Part shown: positions 46,438 to 56,165 of the stretch, piece after piece | Numbering within the stretch: the first letter of the stretch is position 1 | How the letters are laid out: each line of letters starts with the position of its first letter | Source: an uncultured Flavobacteriales bacterium | GTDB lineage: Bacteria > Bacteroidota > Bacteroidia > Flavobacteriales_D > Sanyastnellaceae | Direction of reading: 5' to 3' | Assembly (NCBI GenBank): GCA_949373165.1 | Contig: CASICO010000026.1 | Coordinates: forward strand, 23,966 to 87,965 | DNA length: 64,000 bases | The notes under the pieces: generated by a model | Told to the model about the DNA's origin: nothing | Database searches by the model: none | What the model saw: the letters and a program-made list of their open reading frames with translations, nothing else | Program-made: the position numbers and the translations under genes

Positions 46438-49400
46438 ATGGACTCACAGAAACCCAAGGAATTCGGCCTGAGTACAGCATCGATCAAAAACCGCACCACC
46501 GTGGCGGTCTTGATCGCGATCATTTTGATCTCCGGCATTTCGTCCTACATCACCGTACCCAAGGAAAGCTTCCCAGAAGTCGTCGTTCCCGAGGTCTTTG
46601 TCGGCACCCCTTATCCGGGCAACAGCCCCGGCGACATTGAAAAGCTCATCACCCGCCCCATTGAGAAAGAACTCAAGGGCATCACGGGGGTCGACGAGAT
46701 CATTTCCACGAGCCAACAGGGGTACAGCTCCATCGACATCAAGTTTGACTTCTCGGTCACACCAGAAGTCGCGTTGAGAAAGGTGAAGGACAAGGTGGAC
46801 ATCGCCATGAGCGACCCCAGCTTCCCAGATGACCTGCCCAGCGACCCCAACATTTTTGACCTGAATTTCACGGAGTTGATCCCGGTCATGCAGGTCAACC
46901 TATCGGGTGATTACCCCATCGACCAACTCGAGGACTACGCCGAAATTCTTCAGGAGCGCATCGAGGACGTTGATCAAATCAACGAGGCCGAGATACGGGG
47001 CGTCAACGCCAAAGAAATGGAGGTTGAAGTCGACCACCTTCGGGCCGAAGCCATGCTCGTCAGCTTCAACGACATTGCCCAAGCCATCGGTCAAGAAAAC
47101 CTGTCCATTTCTGGCGGAGACATCATCATGGATGGACGCCGGCGCACCGTGCAAGTGGTCGGTGACTTCCGGGATGCCCAAGACTTGGAGTCCATCATTA
47201 TTAAAGCAGAAGGAGGTCAACCCGTGTACCTGCGCGACGTGGCCAGCGTGCGTTTTGTGGACCAAGAGGCCACCAGTTTTGCCCGAGAATGGGGCAATCC
47301 GGTGGTGTCGCTCGATGTCCGAAAACGGGCGGGAGAGAACCTCATCATCGCATCCGATGAAATCAACCGCATCATCGAGGAGGCCAAATCGGAGTTCCTG
47401 CCCTCTGATCTCAACGTCAGCATTACCTCTGACCAGTCGGACCAAACCAGAACCCAAGTCGAAGAACTCCAAAACAGCATTATTCTCGGTGTACTGCTCG
47501 TGGTGGGCGTGCTGCTGTTCTTCCTGGGATTGCGCAACGCCCTTTTTGTAGGGGTAGCGATTCCGCTGTCCATGTTCCTGAGTTTCGCCATCCTGAACGC
47601 CTTGGGCATCACCTTCAACGTGATGGTGCTCTTTGCTTTGGTGTTGGCCTTGGGTATGCTGGTCGACAATGGCATTGTGGTTGTAGAGAACATCTATCGA
47701 TTGATGGATGAAGGAATGTCGCCGTTTGATGCGGCGCGATACGGCGTTGGCGAAGTCGCTTGGCCCATCATCGCTTCCACCGCGACCACACTCGCGGCCT
47801 TCCTGCCTTTGGCCATTTGGCCAGGCATCATTGGAGAGTTTATGAAATACCTGCCGATGACCCTCATCATCGTGCTGTCCTCCTCTTTGTTCATTGCACT
47901 GGTGATCAATCCCGTGCTCACCAGCGTTTACATGCGCGTGGAAGAGGCAGAAATGAACGTGCGAAGGCTCTTCATTACCACCGGAGTCCTAATCATATTG
48001 GGCCTCTTGCTCTTGGGCACAGGATGGAACACATTGGGCAACCTCTTCATTCTCGGCGGCATCATCGGGCTGCTCAACCGGTACCTCTTGACTCCGGCCA
48101 CCGCCTGGTTCCAGAACAAGCTCCTCCCCTCCCTTGAAAACGGATACGAACGCTTGCTGCGCTTTTCTCTGCGCGGCGCGAAGCCTTGGTTGTTCTTCTA
48201 TGGCATGATTGGACTGTTGGTTGTCTCCCTCGTGTTGTTGGGGATATTCCCGCCCAAGGTGGAGTTCTTCCCTCAAAACGAGCCACAATATGTCAATGTG
48301 TACATCGACATGCCCATTGGCACGGACATCGAGGAAACCAACCGGGTTACCAAAGAGGTCGAAGGCATGGTCATGAAGGCCATCAACCGGCCCGAGTTCT
48401 TGCGCGAAGGCGCCGACGGAAGCTTGGAGCAATTCCTCACGAATTCTGTGATTGCCCAAGTCGGTGAAGGCACTTCCGACCCCGCCGAAGGTCCACAGTT
48501 GGGCGCCACGCCAAACAAAGGGCGGGTCACCGTGAGCTTCCTGAAGTTCCAAGACCGCCAAGGCGTGCTCACCACCGATGTCTTGAACGCCATCCGCGAA
48601 GAAGTCAAAGGCTACCCAGACGCCATCATTCGTGCGACCAAAAATTCCGACGGTCCGCCTCAGGGATTGCCCATCAACTTAGAAATTACCAGCGCCGATT
48701 ACGAAACTGCCCTGGCCTACGCCGATGGCATGAAGCGCTTCATTGAATCCACAGGCATTCAAGGTGTAGAAGGACTCAAATTGGACGTAGAAAAGTCCAA
48801 GCCAGAAATGCCAATTTCCATTGACCGCGACAAGGCACGCCGCTATGGATTGAGCACGCAACAGATCGGTTACGGCATCCGGAGTGCCCTCTTTGGGCGC
48901 GAGGTCAGCCGGTACAAAGACGGTGAAGACGACTACCCCATCAACCTCCGATTTTCCGATGCTTATAGGAACAACGCCGATGCGTTGATGAACCAAAAAA
49001 TCATCTTCCGGAGTGCCTCAAATGGACAAATCAAAGAGGTGCCCATTTCTGCCGTTGCCACAGCTGGAAGGTCCACCACCTACAACGCCATCAAGCGCAA
49101 GGACCTAGACCGAACAGTGACCTTGTCTTCGAATGTGCTTGGTGGATACAACGCCAACGAAGTGGTGGCTGCCATCAAGGCCGCCATGAACGACTATCCT
49201 GCTCAAGATGGTGTTCAATGGGAATTCACGGGTCAACAGGAAGAGCAAGCCAAAGAGATGGCCTTCCTCTCCAAGGCTTTGGTGATCGCCCTGTTCCTGA
49301 TCTTCCTGATCATCGTCGCCCAGTTCAACAGCATCTCCACGCCTTTCATCATTGGATTCAGCGTGCTGTTTAGCTTGACAGGCGTGTTCCTCGGTCTGGT

Positions 49401-49884
49401 GGTTTTCCGCCAAGACTTTGTGATCATCATGACCATGATCGGCATCATCTCGCTCGCCGGCGTGGTGGTCAACAACGCCATCGTGCTCATCGACTACACC
49501 AACCTGCTCTTTGACCGCAGAAAGCGCGAATTGGAATTGGGAGAGGATGACCCGCTGCCTTTCGTGGAAGTCGTCCCCTTGATCATTAAAGGAGGCCGTA
49601 CTCGCCTTCGTCCTGTGCTGCTTACCGCCATCACAACGGTGCTCGGCCTCTTGCCACTTGCCATCGGAATCAACGTGGACTTTGTGAGCCTTTTGGCAGA
49701 ATACGACCCCAAGATTTACATCGGCGGAGACAACAACATCTTCTGGAAGCCCATGAGTTGGGCCATCATTTACGGCCTGACTTTCGCCACGTTCCTCACA
49801 CTGGTGATCGTGCCCATCATGATGTGGTACTTGACCCGCGCCGACTACAAGTGGCTCAAGCGCCTGCCTGTCGATCCCTCCTAA
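46438..49884 (+). CDS. Efflux RND transporter permease subunit (AcrB/MexB-like)
   Basis: 'SIKNRTTVAVLIAIILISGISSYITVPKESFPEV', 'LALGMLVDNGIVVVENIYR', 'GIISLAGVVVNNAIVLIDY'. Confidence 0.95.
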   Translation: MDSQKPKEFGLSTASIKNRTTVAVLIAIILISGISSYITVPKESFPEVVVPEVFVGTPYPGNSPGDIEKLITRPIEKELKGITGVDEIISTSQQGYSSIDIKFDFSVTPEVALRKVKDKVDIAMSDPSFPDDLPSDPNIFDLNFTELIPVMQVNLSGDYPIDQLEDYAEILQERIEDVDQINEAEIRGVNAKEMEVEVDHLRAEAMLVSFNDIAQAIGQENLSISGGDIIMDGRRRTVQVVGDFRDAQDLESIIIKAEGGQPVYLRDVASVRFVDQEATSFAREWGNPVVSLDVRKRAGENLIIASDEINRIIEEAKSEFLPSDLNVSITSDQSDQTRTQVEELQNSIILGVLLVVGVLLFFLGLRNALFVGVAIPLSMFLSFAILNALGITFNVMVLFALVLALGMLVDNGIVVVENIYRLMDEGMSPFDAARYGVGEVAWPIIASTATTLAAFLPLAIWPGIIGEFMKYLPMTLIIVLSSSLFIALVINPVLTSVYMRVEEAEMNVRRLFITTGVLIILGLLLLGTGWNTLGNLFILGGIIGLLNRYLLTPATAWFQNKLLPSLENGYERLLRFSLRGAKPWLFFYGMIGLLVVSLVLLGIFPPKVEFFPQNEPQYVNVYIDMPIGTDIEETNRVTKEVEGMVMKAINRPEFLREGADGSLEQFLTNSVIAQVGEGTSDPAEGPQLGATPNKGRVTVSFLKFQDRQGVLTTDVLNAIREEVKGYPDAIIRATKNSDGPPQGLPINLEITSADYETALAYADGMKRFIESTGIQGVEGLKLDVEKSKPEMPISIDRDKARRYGLSTQQIGYGIRSALFGREVSRYKDGEDDYPINLRFSDAYRNNADALMNQKIIFRSASNGQIKEVPISAVATAGRSTTYNAIKRKDLDRTVTLSSNVLGGYNANEVVAAIKAAMNDYPAQDGVQWEFTGQQEEQAKEMAFLSKALVIALFLIFLIIVAQFNSISTPFIIGFSVLFSLTGVFLGLVVFRQDFVIIMTMIGIISLAGVVVNNAIVLIDYTNLLFDRRKRELELGEDDPLPFVEVVPLIIKGGRTRLRPVLLTAITTVLGLLPLAIGINVDFVSLLAEYDPKIYIGGDNNIFWKPMSWAIIYGLTFATFLTLVIVPIMMWYLTRADYKWLKRLPVDPS

Positions 49885-50154
49885 AACAGAACGTCCGGTT
49901 TCAATGCAGCCCGAAAAACTCCGCGTCATCGGAGCAATCGGTTTTCTTGGTAGACATGTGACCTCTGGGGCATTGCGCCAAAGAAATGCCGCGCGCAACG
50001 TGCTTTCCAATCTGGGTGAGATGACGACCGTTTCATCGGATTCGGCGCAACAACACCACGGCCAGAAACCACGGTATACAATGGAAGTTGGGATTGAACC
50101 GTCCCAAAGTCTCATCGATCTCGGGTATCTGAACTGATTCCCTCACCGCCGCTC

Positions 50155-50162
50155 TAAATTTG
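50155..50162 (+). promoter_or_regulatory. -7 box TAAATTTG upstream of purF
   Basis: Exact TAnnTTTG match 26 nt upstream of ATG. Confidence 0.4.
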
Positions 50163-50187
50163 CCACTCCGGAACCCACCGGCACACG

Positions 50188-52089
50188 ATGAGCGACCTTC
50201 TCCAACACGAGTGCGGCATTGCCCTACTCCGGCTCAAAAAGCCACTGCAGTATTACATCGATCATTACGGAACGGCCTTTTACGGCCTGAACAAGATGTA
50301 CCTGCTGATGGAAAAACAGCGGAATCGAGGTCAAGACGGCGTAGGCCTCGCCAACGTAAAGCTTTCCGTGCCTGCGGGCCACCGCTACTTGAGTCGCTCA
50401 CGCTCTGTCGCCAACCAACCCATTGAAGACCTCTTCTCTCAGGTAATGGGACGCTTTGCTGAAACCAAAGAGAGAAACCCAGAGCGACTGAAGGACGCTG
50501 AATGGCTCCAAAAAGAATTCGCCTTTACCGGTGAAGTCTTCTTGGGTCATCTCCGCTACGGAACCTATGGACGCAACACCATTGAAAGGGTTCACCCCTT
50601 CTTAAGGCAGAACAACTGGCGCAGCCGCACGCTGGCTTTGGCCGGTAACTTTAACCTGACCAATGTTGATGAGCTGTTTGACGTTCTCGTTGGCCTCGGG
50701 CAGCACCCTAAGGAGAAAGCCGATACAGTCACCGTTCTCGAAAAAGTCGGCCACTTCCTAGACGAGGAGGTCGAAACTCAGTTCCGCGATTTCAAGAAAA
50801 AGGGCCATGAAAACCATGAAATCAGCGAGCTCATTGCTCAAAATCTCAACGTGGGCCATGTCCTTGAAAAGGCATCCGAAGCCTGGGACGGGGGGTACGT
50901 CATGGGGGGAATCATTGGCACCGGAGACGCCTTCATTGCACGTGATCCGAATGGCATTCGCCCTTGTTTTTGGTACGAAGACGACGAGGTCGTCGTGGCC
51001 GCTTCTGAGCGCCCGGTGATCCAAACGGCATTCAATGCCACAACCGCTCAAGTCCACGAATTGGAGCCTGGATCCGCATTGTTGATTGGCACGGATGGCA
51101 CGACGGAAATCAAGCAGGTCCGGCCTGCAGCCCAGCGCACCCCTTGCAGCTTTGAACGCATCTATTTCTCACGCGGAAACGACGCCGACATTTATCAAGA
51201 GCGCATGGCTTTGGGAGAGTCCCTGGTTCCACGGGTTCTTGAAGCCATTGAACACGACATCGATAACACGGTGTTCAGCTTTATTCCCAACACCGCGGAA
51301 ACTTCCTTCTACGGCTTGGTGAAAGGGATGGAGAGTCACTTGAACCAAAGCAAAATTGAGCGGATCATCGGGCTTGGAACATCGCCAGATCCAGCCGAGG
51401 TCAAGTCCATTTTAGAAGAGCGGCCGCGCGTGGACAAGGTGGCCTTGAAAGACGCCAAACTCCGAACATTCATTGCTGATGACGGCGCTCGAGACGACCT
51501 GGTCGCTCATGCTTACGACATCACTTACGGAACTGTTGAGCGCAACAAAGACCAGTTGGTCGTCATCGATGACAGCATCGTCCGGGGCACCACCCTCAAG
51601 CGCAGCATTCTTCGCATTCTCGACCGTCTCGACCCCGTGCGCATCGTCGTGGTCAGCAGCGCTCCGCAAATCCGTTATCCAGATTGCTACGGAATTGATA
51701 TGGCCAAAATGGGCGATTTCATCGCCTTCCAAGCCGCCATTGCGATACACAAAAAACGCGGAAACGAAGCCCTGATTGAAGGGGTATACCAAGCGTGCAA
51801 AGCAGAACTTGAAAAGCCATTTTCTGAGCAGCGCAACATGGTCAAGCCCATTTACGAGAACCTGACTCCAGAGGAGACTTCCAATCAGATTTCAGCCCTA
51901 TTGACCCCCGACAATATGAAGGCGGAGGTGCGCATCATTTACCAAAGCGTTGAAGGCCTGCACGCAGCCATTCCTGAGCACAAGGGCGATTGGTACTTTA
52001 CTGGAGACTTTCCGACTCCAGGAGGCAACCGCGTTGTGAACCGCGCCTTCGTTTTTTGGAAAGACGGCCGAACAGACCGGGCATACTGA
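50188..52089 (+). CDS. purF: Amidophosphoribosyltransferase (long Bacteroidetes form)
   Basis: 'HECGIALLRLKKPLQYY...LMEKQRNRGQDGVGLANV', PRTase 'VIDDSIVRGTTLKRSILRIL'. Confidence 0.92.
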   Translation: MSDLLQHECGIALLRLKKPLQYYIDHYGTAFYGLNKMYLLMEKQRNRGQDGVGLANVKLSVPAGHRYLSRSRSVANQPIEDLFSQVMGRFAETKERNPERLKDAEWLQKEFAFTGEVFLGHLRYGTYGRNTIERVHPFLRQNNWRSRTLALAGNFNLTNVDELFDVLVGLGQHPKEKADTVTVLEKVGHFLDEEVETQFRDFKKKGHENHEISELIAQNLNVGHVLEKASEAWDGGYVMGGIIGTGDAFIARDPNGIRPCFWYEDDEVVVAASERPVIQTAFNATTAQVHELEPGSALLIGTDGTTEIKQVRPAAQRTPCSFERIYFSRGNDADIYQERMALGESLVPRVLEAIEHDIDNTVFSFIPNTAETSFYGLVKGMESHLNQSKIERIIGLGTSPDPAEVKSILEERPRVDKVALKDAKLRTFIADDGARDDLVAHAYDITYGTVERNKDQLVVIDDSIVRGTTLKRSILRILDRLDPVRIVVVSSAPQIRYPDCYGIDMAKMGDFIAFQAAIAIHKKRGNEALIEGVYQACKAELEKPFSEQRNMVKPIYENLTPEETSNQISALLTPDNMKAEVRIIYQSVEGLHAAIPEHKGDWYFTGDFPTPGGNRVVNRAFVFWKDGRTDRAY

Positions 52090-52105
52090 AGTGAGGTACC
52101 CCCCT

Positions 52106-52798
52106 TTAACCGCGGTGCAATCCGCACTCTTTTGACGACTGTTCCCACCACCACCGACCTGCTCTTGCATCTTCGTGAGGTAAAACAGGCCGTGTACAAG
52201 GCGCACAACCGATGCTTTTATACCCCATGGCGTACAGGGGGTTCACCGGCACACCCGTTTTAAGCAAAGCGGATTGAACCTCTTGGTCGCTCCAATTCAA
52301 AAGGGGGTGGAATTTTTTAAGACCCCAGTCTGGCGCATCCTCCACATTGCTCATGCTCGCGCGATTCTCACTTTGATTGCTTCGCAATCCAGTGATCCAC
52401 CATTCTTTTCCAGCGCAAGCCGCCTTCAACGGGCGAATCTTTCGCATCGCGCAGCATGACTTTCGAGCGTCAACGCTCTCGTAGATGGAGCTCAAACCTG
52501 ACGTCTTTGTGAAGTCCACGACTTCCTTTGAGTTGGGCAACAAAGCACGAATTTCAACCCCAAAGTGATCTTCTGTCGCCTTCCACGTTTGCCGAGTGGC
52601 TGGGAAAAGACAACCCGTATCCAAAGACACGAGGTCTACATCCAGACCGGCCTTCAACACCGCCCATGTCAAGATTTGATCTTCCATGCTAAACGAAGTG
52701 GTTAAAACCACGCGTTCAGGGCTCACATCCGGGCCCAAAACGGCATTCATTTCCTCAAAAAGTGCCAAAAACCAAGGCCCTGTGCTGGAGTATACCAT
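52106..52798 (-). CDS. cysH: APS/PAPS reductase with [4Fe-4S] cysteine motif (assimilatory APS reductase type)
   Basis: 'SFSMEDQILTWAVLKAGLDVDLVSLDTGCLFPATRQTW', 'SCCAMRKIRPL', 'GCAPCTRPV', C-terminal 'KECGLH'. Confidence 0.92.
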   Translation of the reverse strand: MVYSSTGPWFLALFEEMNAVLGPDVSPERVVLTTSFSMEDQILTWAVLKAGLDVDLVSLDTGCLFPATRQTWKATEDHFGVEIRALLPNSKEVVDFTKTSGLSSIYESVDARKSCCAMRKIRPLKAACAGKEWWITGLRSNQSENRASMSNVEDAPDWGLKKFHPLLNWSDQEVQSALLKTGVPVNPLYAMGYKSIGCAPCTRPVLPHEDARAGRWWWEQSSKECGLHRG

Positions 52799-52833
52799 GG
52801 CACAAAAATAGCAAAACCTACAATTCCTATCAA

Positions 52834-53262
52834 TTAGGTGGGGTTAAGAAAATCGAGCAAGGTTCGATGCTCCAAAATGGCGAGTTGAGCGTCCCTCACC
52901 TCCATCATCATTCGGCGCAAGCCGCAGTCCTCTTCCACGCAGTCCTCACACTTCTGGTAATAATTCAAACTCACACAAGCCAAGGGTGCAATGGGCCCCT
53001 CCATCATCCGGATGACTTTGGCCATCGAGATCTCTTGCGCAAGCACGTTCAAAGCATGCCCCCCTCGTGGGCCCCTTCGACTCTTTACAAGACCACCCGA
53101 CCTGAGCTCTACCAATATCTGCTCCAAAAACTTCACGCTCATCGGAGAGGAAGCGCAAATCTGCTTCGCGCTCATCCAACCCCCATCCTCACTTGAAGCA
53201 TGGGCCTTGGCCAACACCGTCAAAGCACGGAACGCATATTGAGCTTTCTTGGTTAGCATCAC
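52834..53262 (-). CDS. Rrf2 family transcriptional regulator
   Basis: 'LTKKAQYAFRALTVLAKAH...SAKQICASSPMSVKFLEQILVELRSGGLVKSRRGPRGGHAL', Cys-rich 'CVSLNYYQKCEDCVEEDCGL'. Confidence 0.93.
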   Translation of the reverse strand: MMLTKKAQYAFRALTVLAKAHASSEDGGWMSAKQICASSPMSVKFLEQILVELRSGGLVKSRRGPRGGHALNVLAQEISMAKVIRMMEGPIAPLACVSLNYYQKCEDCVEEDCGLRRMMMEVRDAQLAILEHRTLLDFLNPT

Positions 53263-53269
53263 ACTCGGC

Positions 53270-54283
53270 TCAGCGGCGAATCACGACCCGGTGCACCGGA
53301 CAAGAAATACACGGGCTTCCATCATCGCCCAACGCCATCAAAAGGACCAAGCCAGATTCCCATCCTGATGTAGAGATGCGGACCCTGCCTTCATCGATGG
53401 AGAGGCCTTCGTCCAACACCTTACCTTCCATGCTCATGGCCCTCCAGCGCAACCCTGAGGACATGGGCCAAGTCACCTCATCACCTGCCTGAACTGGGTT
53501 TGGAAATGGAAGCCCCCACGCGGCTTGATCTGAGGGGGGCACCGACAAAACGCCATTGGCATACCACGCCACGTCCGTGGCTTCCAACAGCACATTCCCT
53601 TGCAAGTCGGTCGCCTCTAACATTTCATGATAAAAAATTGGAAGCACAGAGTCCGGCGTGAAATACGTGACCTGACTCAAATCCCAAATGACGGTGTCTC
53701 CATCATAAGCCTCCGTGTAAACCTGGCCGTAAACTCCGCGAAGGACTTCGGGGAATTCAGCGCCGTCGGGCATGACCAATGATCCCCACGCATCCACTTC
53801 AAATGAAGCCTGTCCAGACAAGGAATAAGGCTGGCCAAACAAAGTTTGCTCCGTTCCAAACACATCCGAAACCTGCGTACCGAAGGTCAAGGGATAAGCC
53901 CACTGAACCAAGGGGTCGGAGAACGGCAATGTGACTCCATTGGACCCATTGACATTGCCCAACACCGTCAATTCGCCGCCAATCACCGACAGGAAACTCA
54001 ACTGATCCCCATTGGTCATGATCCATTCAGCCCCATCAAAAGCATCCGCATAGGGCGATGTGGATGCTGGTTCAACCTCCATCAAGCCAACGGCGCTCCC
54101 TGGGATTCCCGAAAAGTCCCAACTTTGAGGCGCCTCACTCCCCACTGTGGGTGCGAAGTAGGCCCCGACCACCAATTCAGAAGTATACCCCAACCCCGGC
54201 ATCTCCGGCTCTGCAAACACAGGCTGTGAGAGCGCCGTAGTGGTGGAGGTCGCACTCAAAAAAAGAAAAAGGGCTTTGTTCAT
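53270..54283 (-). CDS. Secreted protein of unknown function, probable T9SS type A sorting-like C-terminus
   Basis: Signal peptide 'MNKALFLFLSATSTTTALS'; C-terminal 'PFPNPVQAGDEVTWP...LVLLMALGDDGSPCISCPVHRVVIRR'. Confidence 0.6.
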   Translation of the reverse strand: MNKALFLFLSATSTTTALSQPVFAEPEMPGLGYTSELVVGAYFAPTVGSEAPQSWDFSGIPGSAVGLMEVEPASTSPYADAFDGAEWIMTNGDQLSFLSVIGGELTVLGNVNGSNGVTLPFSDPLVQWAYPLTFGTQVSDVFGTEQTLFGQPYSLSGQASFEVDAWGSLVMPDGAEFPEVLRGVYGQVYTEAYDGDTVIWDLSQVTYFTPDSVLPIFYHEMLEATDLQGNVLLEATDVAWYANGVLSVPPSDQAAWGLPFPNPVQAGDEVTWPMSSGLRWRAMSMEGKVLDEGLSIDEGRVRISTSGWESGLVLLMALGDDGSPCISCPVHRVVIRR

Positions 54284-54318
54284 GAGGCTAATCTAGCCGA
54301 ACAAAACCCTTTTCTAAG

Positions 54319-54399
54319 TACCCGGAGTGGGAATCGAACCCACACTCCAAAGGAACGCGAGTTTGAGTCGCGCGCGTCTACCAATTCCGCCATCCGGGC
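54319..54399 (-). tRNA. tRNA-Leu (anticodon CAA)
   Basis: GCCCGGA/TCCGGGT acceptor stem (G1-U72), TGGCGGAATTGGTAGACGC D-arm, anticodon loop CTCAAAC, T-arm GTGGGTTCGATTCCCAC. Confidence 0.92.
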
Positions 54400-54425
54400 A
54401 AGGAGGGCGACAAAAGTAGCCATTC

Positions 54426-55916
54426 TTAATCGGAATCCACAGGAAGGGACACACGGAAAGTGGTTCCAATGCCTTCTTCACTCCGAAGAATGGTGATTTG
54501 TCCTCCGTGATATTCTTTTACTATGCGCCTGACCAAGCTCAATCCCAGCCCCCAGCCTCTCTTCTTTGTGCTGAATCCTGGGTCGAACACTTGACGCTGA
54601 ACCCGCCGTGACATTCCCCGTCCCGTATCCCGGATGTCCAGTGTGGCCCGACCCAATTCATTCCAAAGCCGCACCTCCAATTCTCCAGCACCCTCCATGG
54701 CATCCACTGCATTCTTCGTCAGGTTCTCGAGCACCCAACCAAACAAAGCGGGATTGAAGGATGCTTGCAGCGGAACCTCTGGCATGGACACTGTGAACGT
54801 GACGGCTTTGGGCATGCGGCGCTGCAGATAAGCCATGGTTTCACCCACGAAAGCACCAAGGTCATCCATGGTGAGTTCTGGATCAGACCCAATCTTTGAG
54901 AACCGATCGGTGACTGTGCGCAATCGGCCGATGTCCTTCTCCAGCTCCACAAGGACATCCTCCGCCACTTCCTCTGACCTCAAGACTTCTACCCAGGCCA
55001 TCAAAGCAGACAAAGGCGTCCCCAATTGATGCGCTGTTTCCTTTGCCATACCTACCCAGACTCGATTCTGCTCTGAACGTCGGAACGCACTAAACGTAGA
55101 ATAGGCCAAGAGCAAGAATCCCCCTATGATCAACAGTTGAACCACTGGGAAATACCGCAACTGCTTTAAAACCAAAGACTCATCGTACAGAATCCAGCGC
55201 TTTCCTGTTTCAGGAAGGTCCAATGCGATGGGGGGGTTCACGGCCGCCAACCGTTGAATCAGTGCCGTCGTATCGCCCAATTCGTCCGTGTCAAACCGAT
55301 GGGCCTGAAGGATATTTCTCAACCCAGAGTCCGCGAGTAAGACCGGAATGGAGGCCGAATTCAACACCGTTTCGGAAATGAAAGAGTGAATCAAATCATC
55401 CATCACAGACTTGAGCTCACGGAAGCGGTTGCTCTGGTCATAGTACACCATTAACCCTTGCTCGAACTCAATCACGGTGCCCCTGTCCGCCAAAGAAACC
55501 CGGAGTGAGTCCAGCCGATCTGGAGTGCGCATCACCTCGGGAACATTGATGTCTGCCTGAAGGACACCCCCTTTGTACACCAAAACCGGGATCGTTCGAT
55601 TGCCCTGAATAAACCGAGTAATGAAAGTGAGATCAATGGGTGCTCCTGGGTCCGCTTCTTGGATAATCCGATAAGCCTCCCCCATTAAGTCCGCCTTGTC
55701 TCGCTCCTCACTGCGCAACGACGCAAACAAAACATCCGTGTAGCGGACGAGCTCAGCGCGCTGAACAATCGCCTCTGACCACAACGCAACCTTTCGCTGC
55801 TCCTCCGAACGAAGTGTGCGGGCGATTCGACCACTCGACCAAAGGGTTAACGCCACAATAGAGAACGCACCAGCGAACAAAATGAGACGGGAGTATTGCT
55901 TGTTTTGAGCTCTCAT
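54426..55916 (-). CDS. Sensor histidine kinase
   Basis: H-box 'AKETAHQLGTPLSALMAWVEVLR', N-box 'ENLTKNAVDAM', 'DTGRGM', 'GWGLGLSLVRRIV'. Confidence 0.93.
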   Translation of the reverse strand: MRAQNKQYSRLILFAGAFSIVALTLWSSGRIARTLRSEEQRKVALWSEAIVQRAELVRYTDVLFASLRSEERDKADLMGEAYRIIQEADPGAPIDLTFITRFIQGNRTIPVLVYKGGVLQADINVPEVMRTPDRLDSLRVSLADRGTVIEFEQGLMVYYDQSNRFRELKSVMDDLIHSFISETVLNSASIPVLLADSGLRNILQAHRFDTDELGDTTALIQRLAAVNPPIALDLPETGKRWILYDESLVLKQLRYFPVVQLLIIGGFLLLAYSTFSAFRRSEQNRVWVGMAKETAHQLGTPLSALMAWVEVLRSEEVAEDVLVELEKDIGRLRTVTDRFSKIGSDPELTMDDLGAFVGETMAYLQRRMPKAVTFTVSMPEVPLQASFNPALFGWVLENLTKNAVDAMEGAGELEVRLWNELGRATLDIRDTGRGMSRRVQRQVFDPGFSTKKRGWGLGLSLVRRIVKEYHGGQITILRSEEGIGTTFRVSLPVDSD

Positions 55917-56012
55917 GCCTAAAGTGCAGGGTCAACGCAAGATGCACTGAAAAGGTATCCTGCCAACCCTGCTTTTGCTCCGTTCTCCCGAGGAATGCGG
56001 TTTTTGTGCATC

Positions 56013-56036
56013 AAAAACGCCGGCTAAAGCCGGCGT
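56013..56036 (-). terminator. Strong intrinsic terminator
   Basis: Minus strand ACGCCGGC-TTTA-GCCGGCGT followed by TTTT. Confidence 0.85.
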
Positions 56037-56115
56037 CTTCAGGCAAAGTTCTGCCCAAGCATATTTGGTTAAGCCTGCCGTCCGGTTTCATCCAAATCGG
56101 CAGAAGACAAAGATA
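56013..56115 (-). ncRNA. Candidate small structured RNA (promoter-like TATCTTTG to intrinsic terminator)
   Basis: -7 box TATCTTTG (56108-56115), hairpin CTGCCG(A)TTTGG-ATGAAA-CCGGACGGCAG, second hairpin GGCA-GAACTT-TGCC, then terminator; in the gap between the AsmA-like and histidine kinase genes. Confidence 0.45.
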
Positions 56116-56165
56116 GAGAATATTAACGTTAGTCGGTTAACAAACTTCATTCGTCTTTTTTTTCC

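Noticed and set aside
49105-50115. 336-aa minus-strand ORF over the RND permease 3' end
   Set aside because: His/Asp/Glu-rich low-complexity antisense translation of a well-supported permease gene.
50090-50120. tRNA-like T-arm string (GGTTCAATCCC on the minus strand)
   Set aside because: No matching acceptor stem, D-arm or anticodon arm around it.
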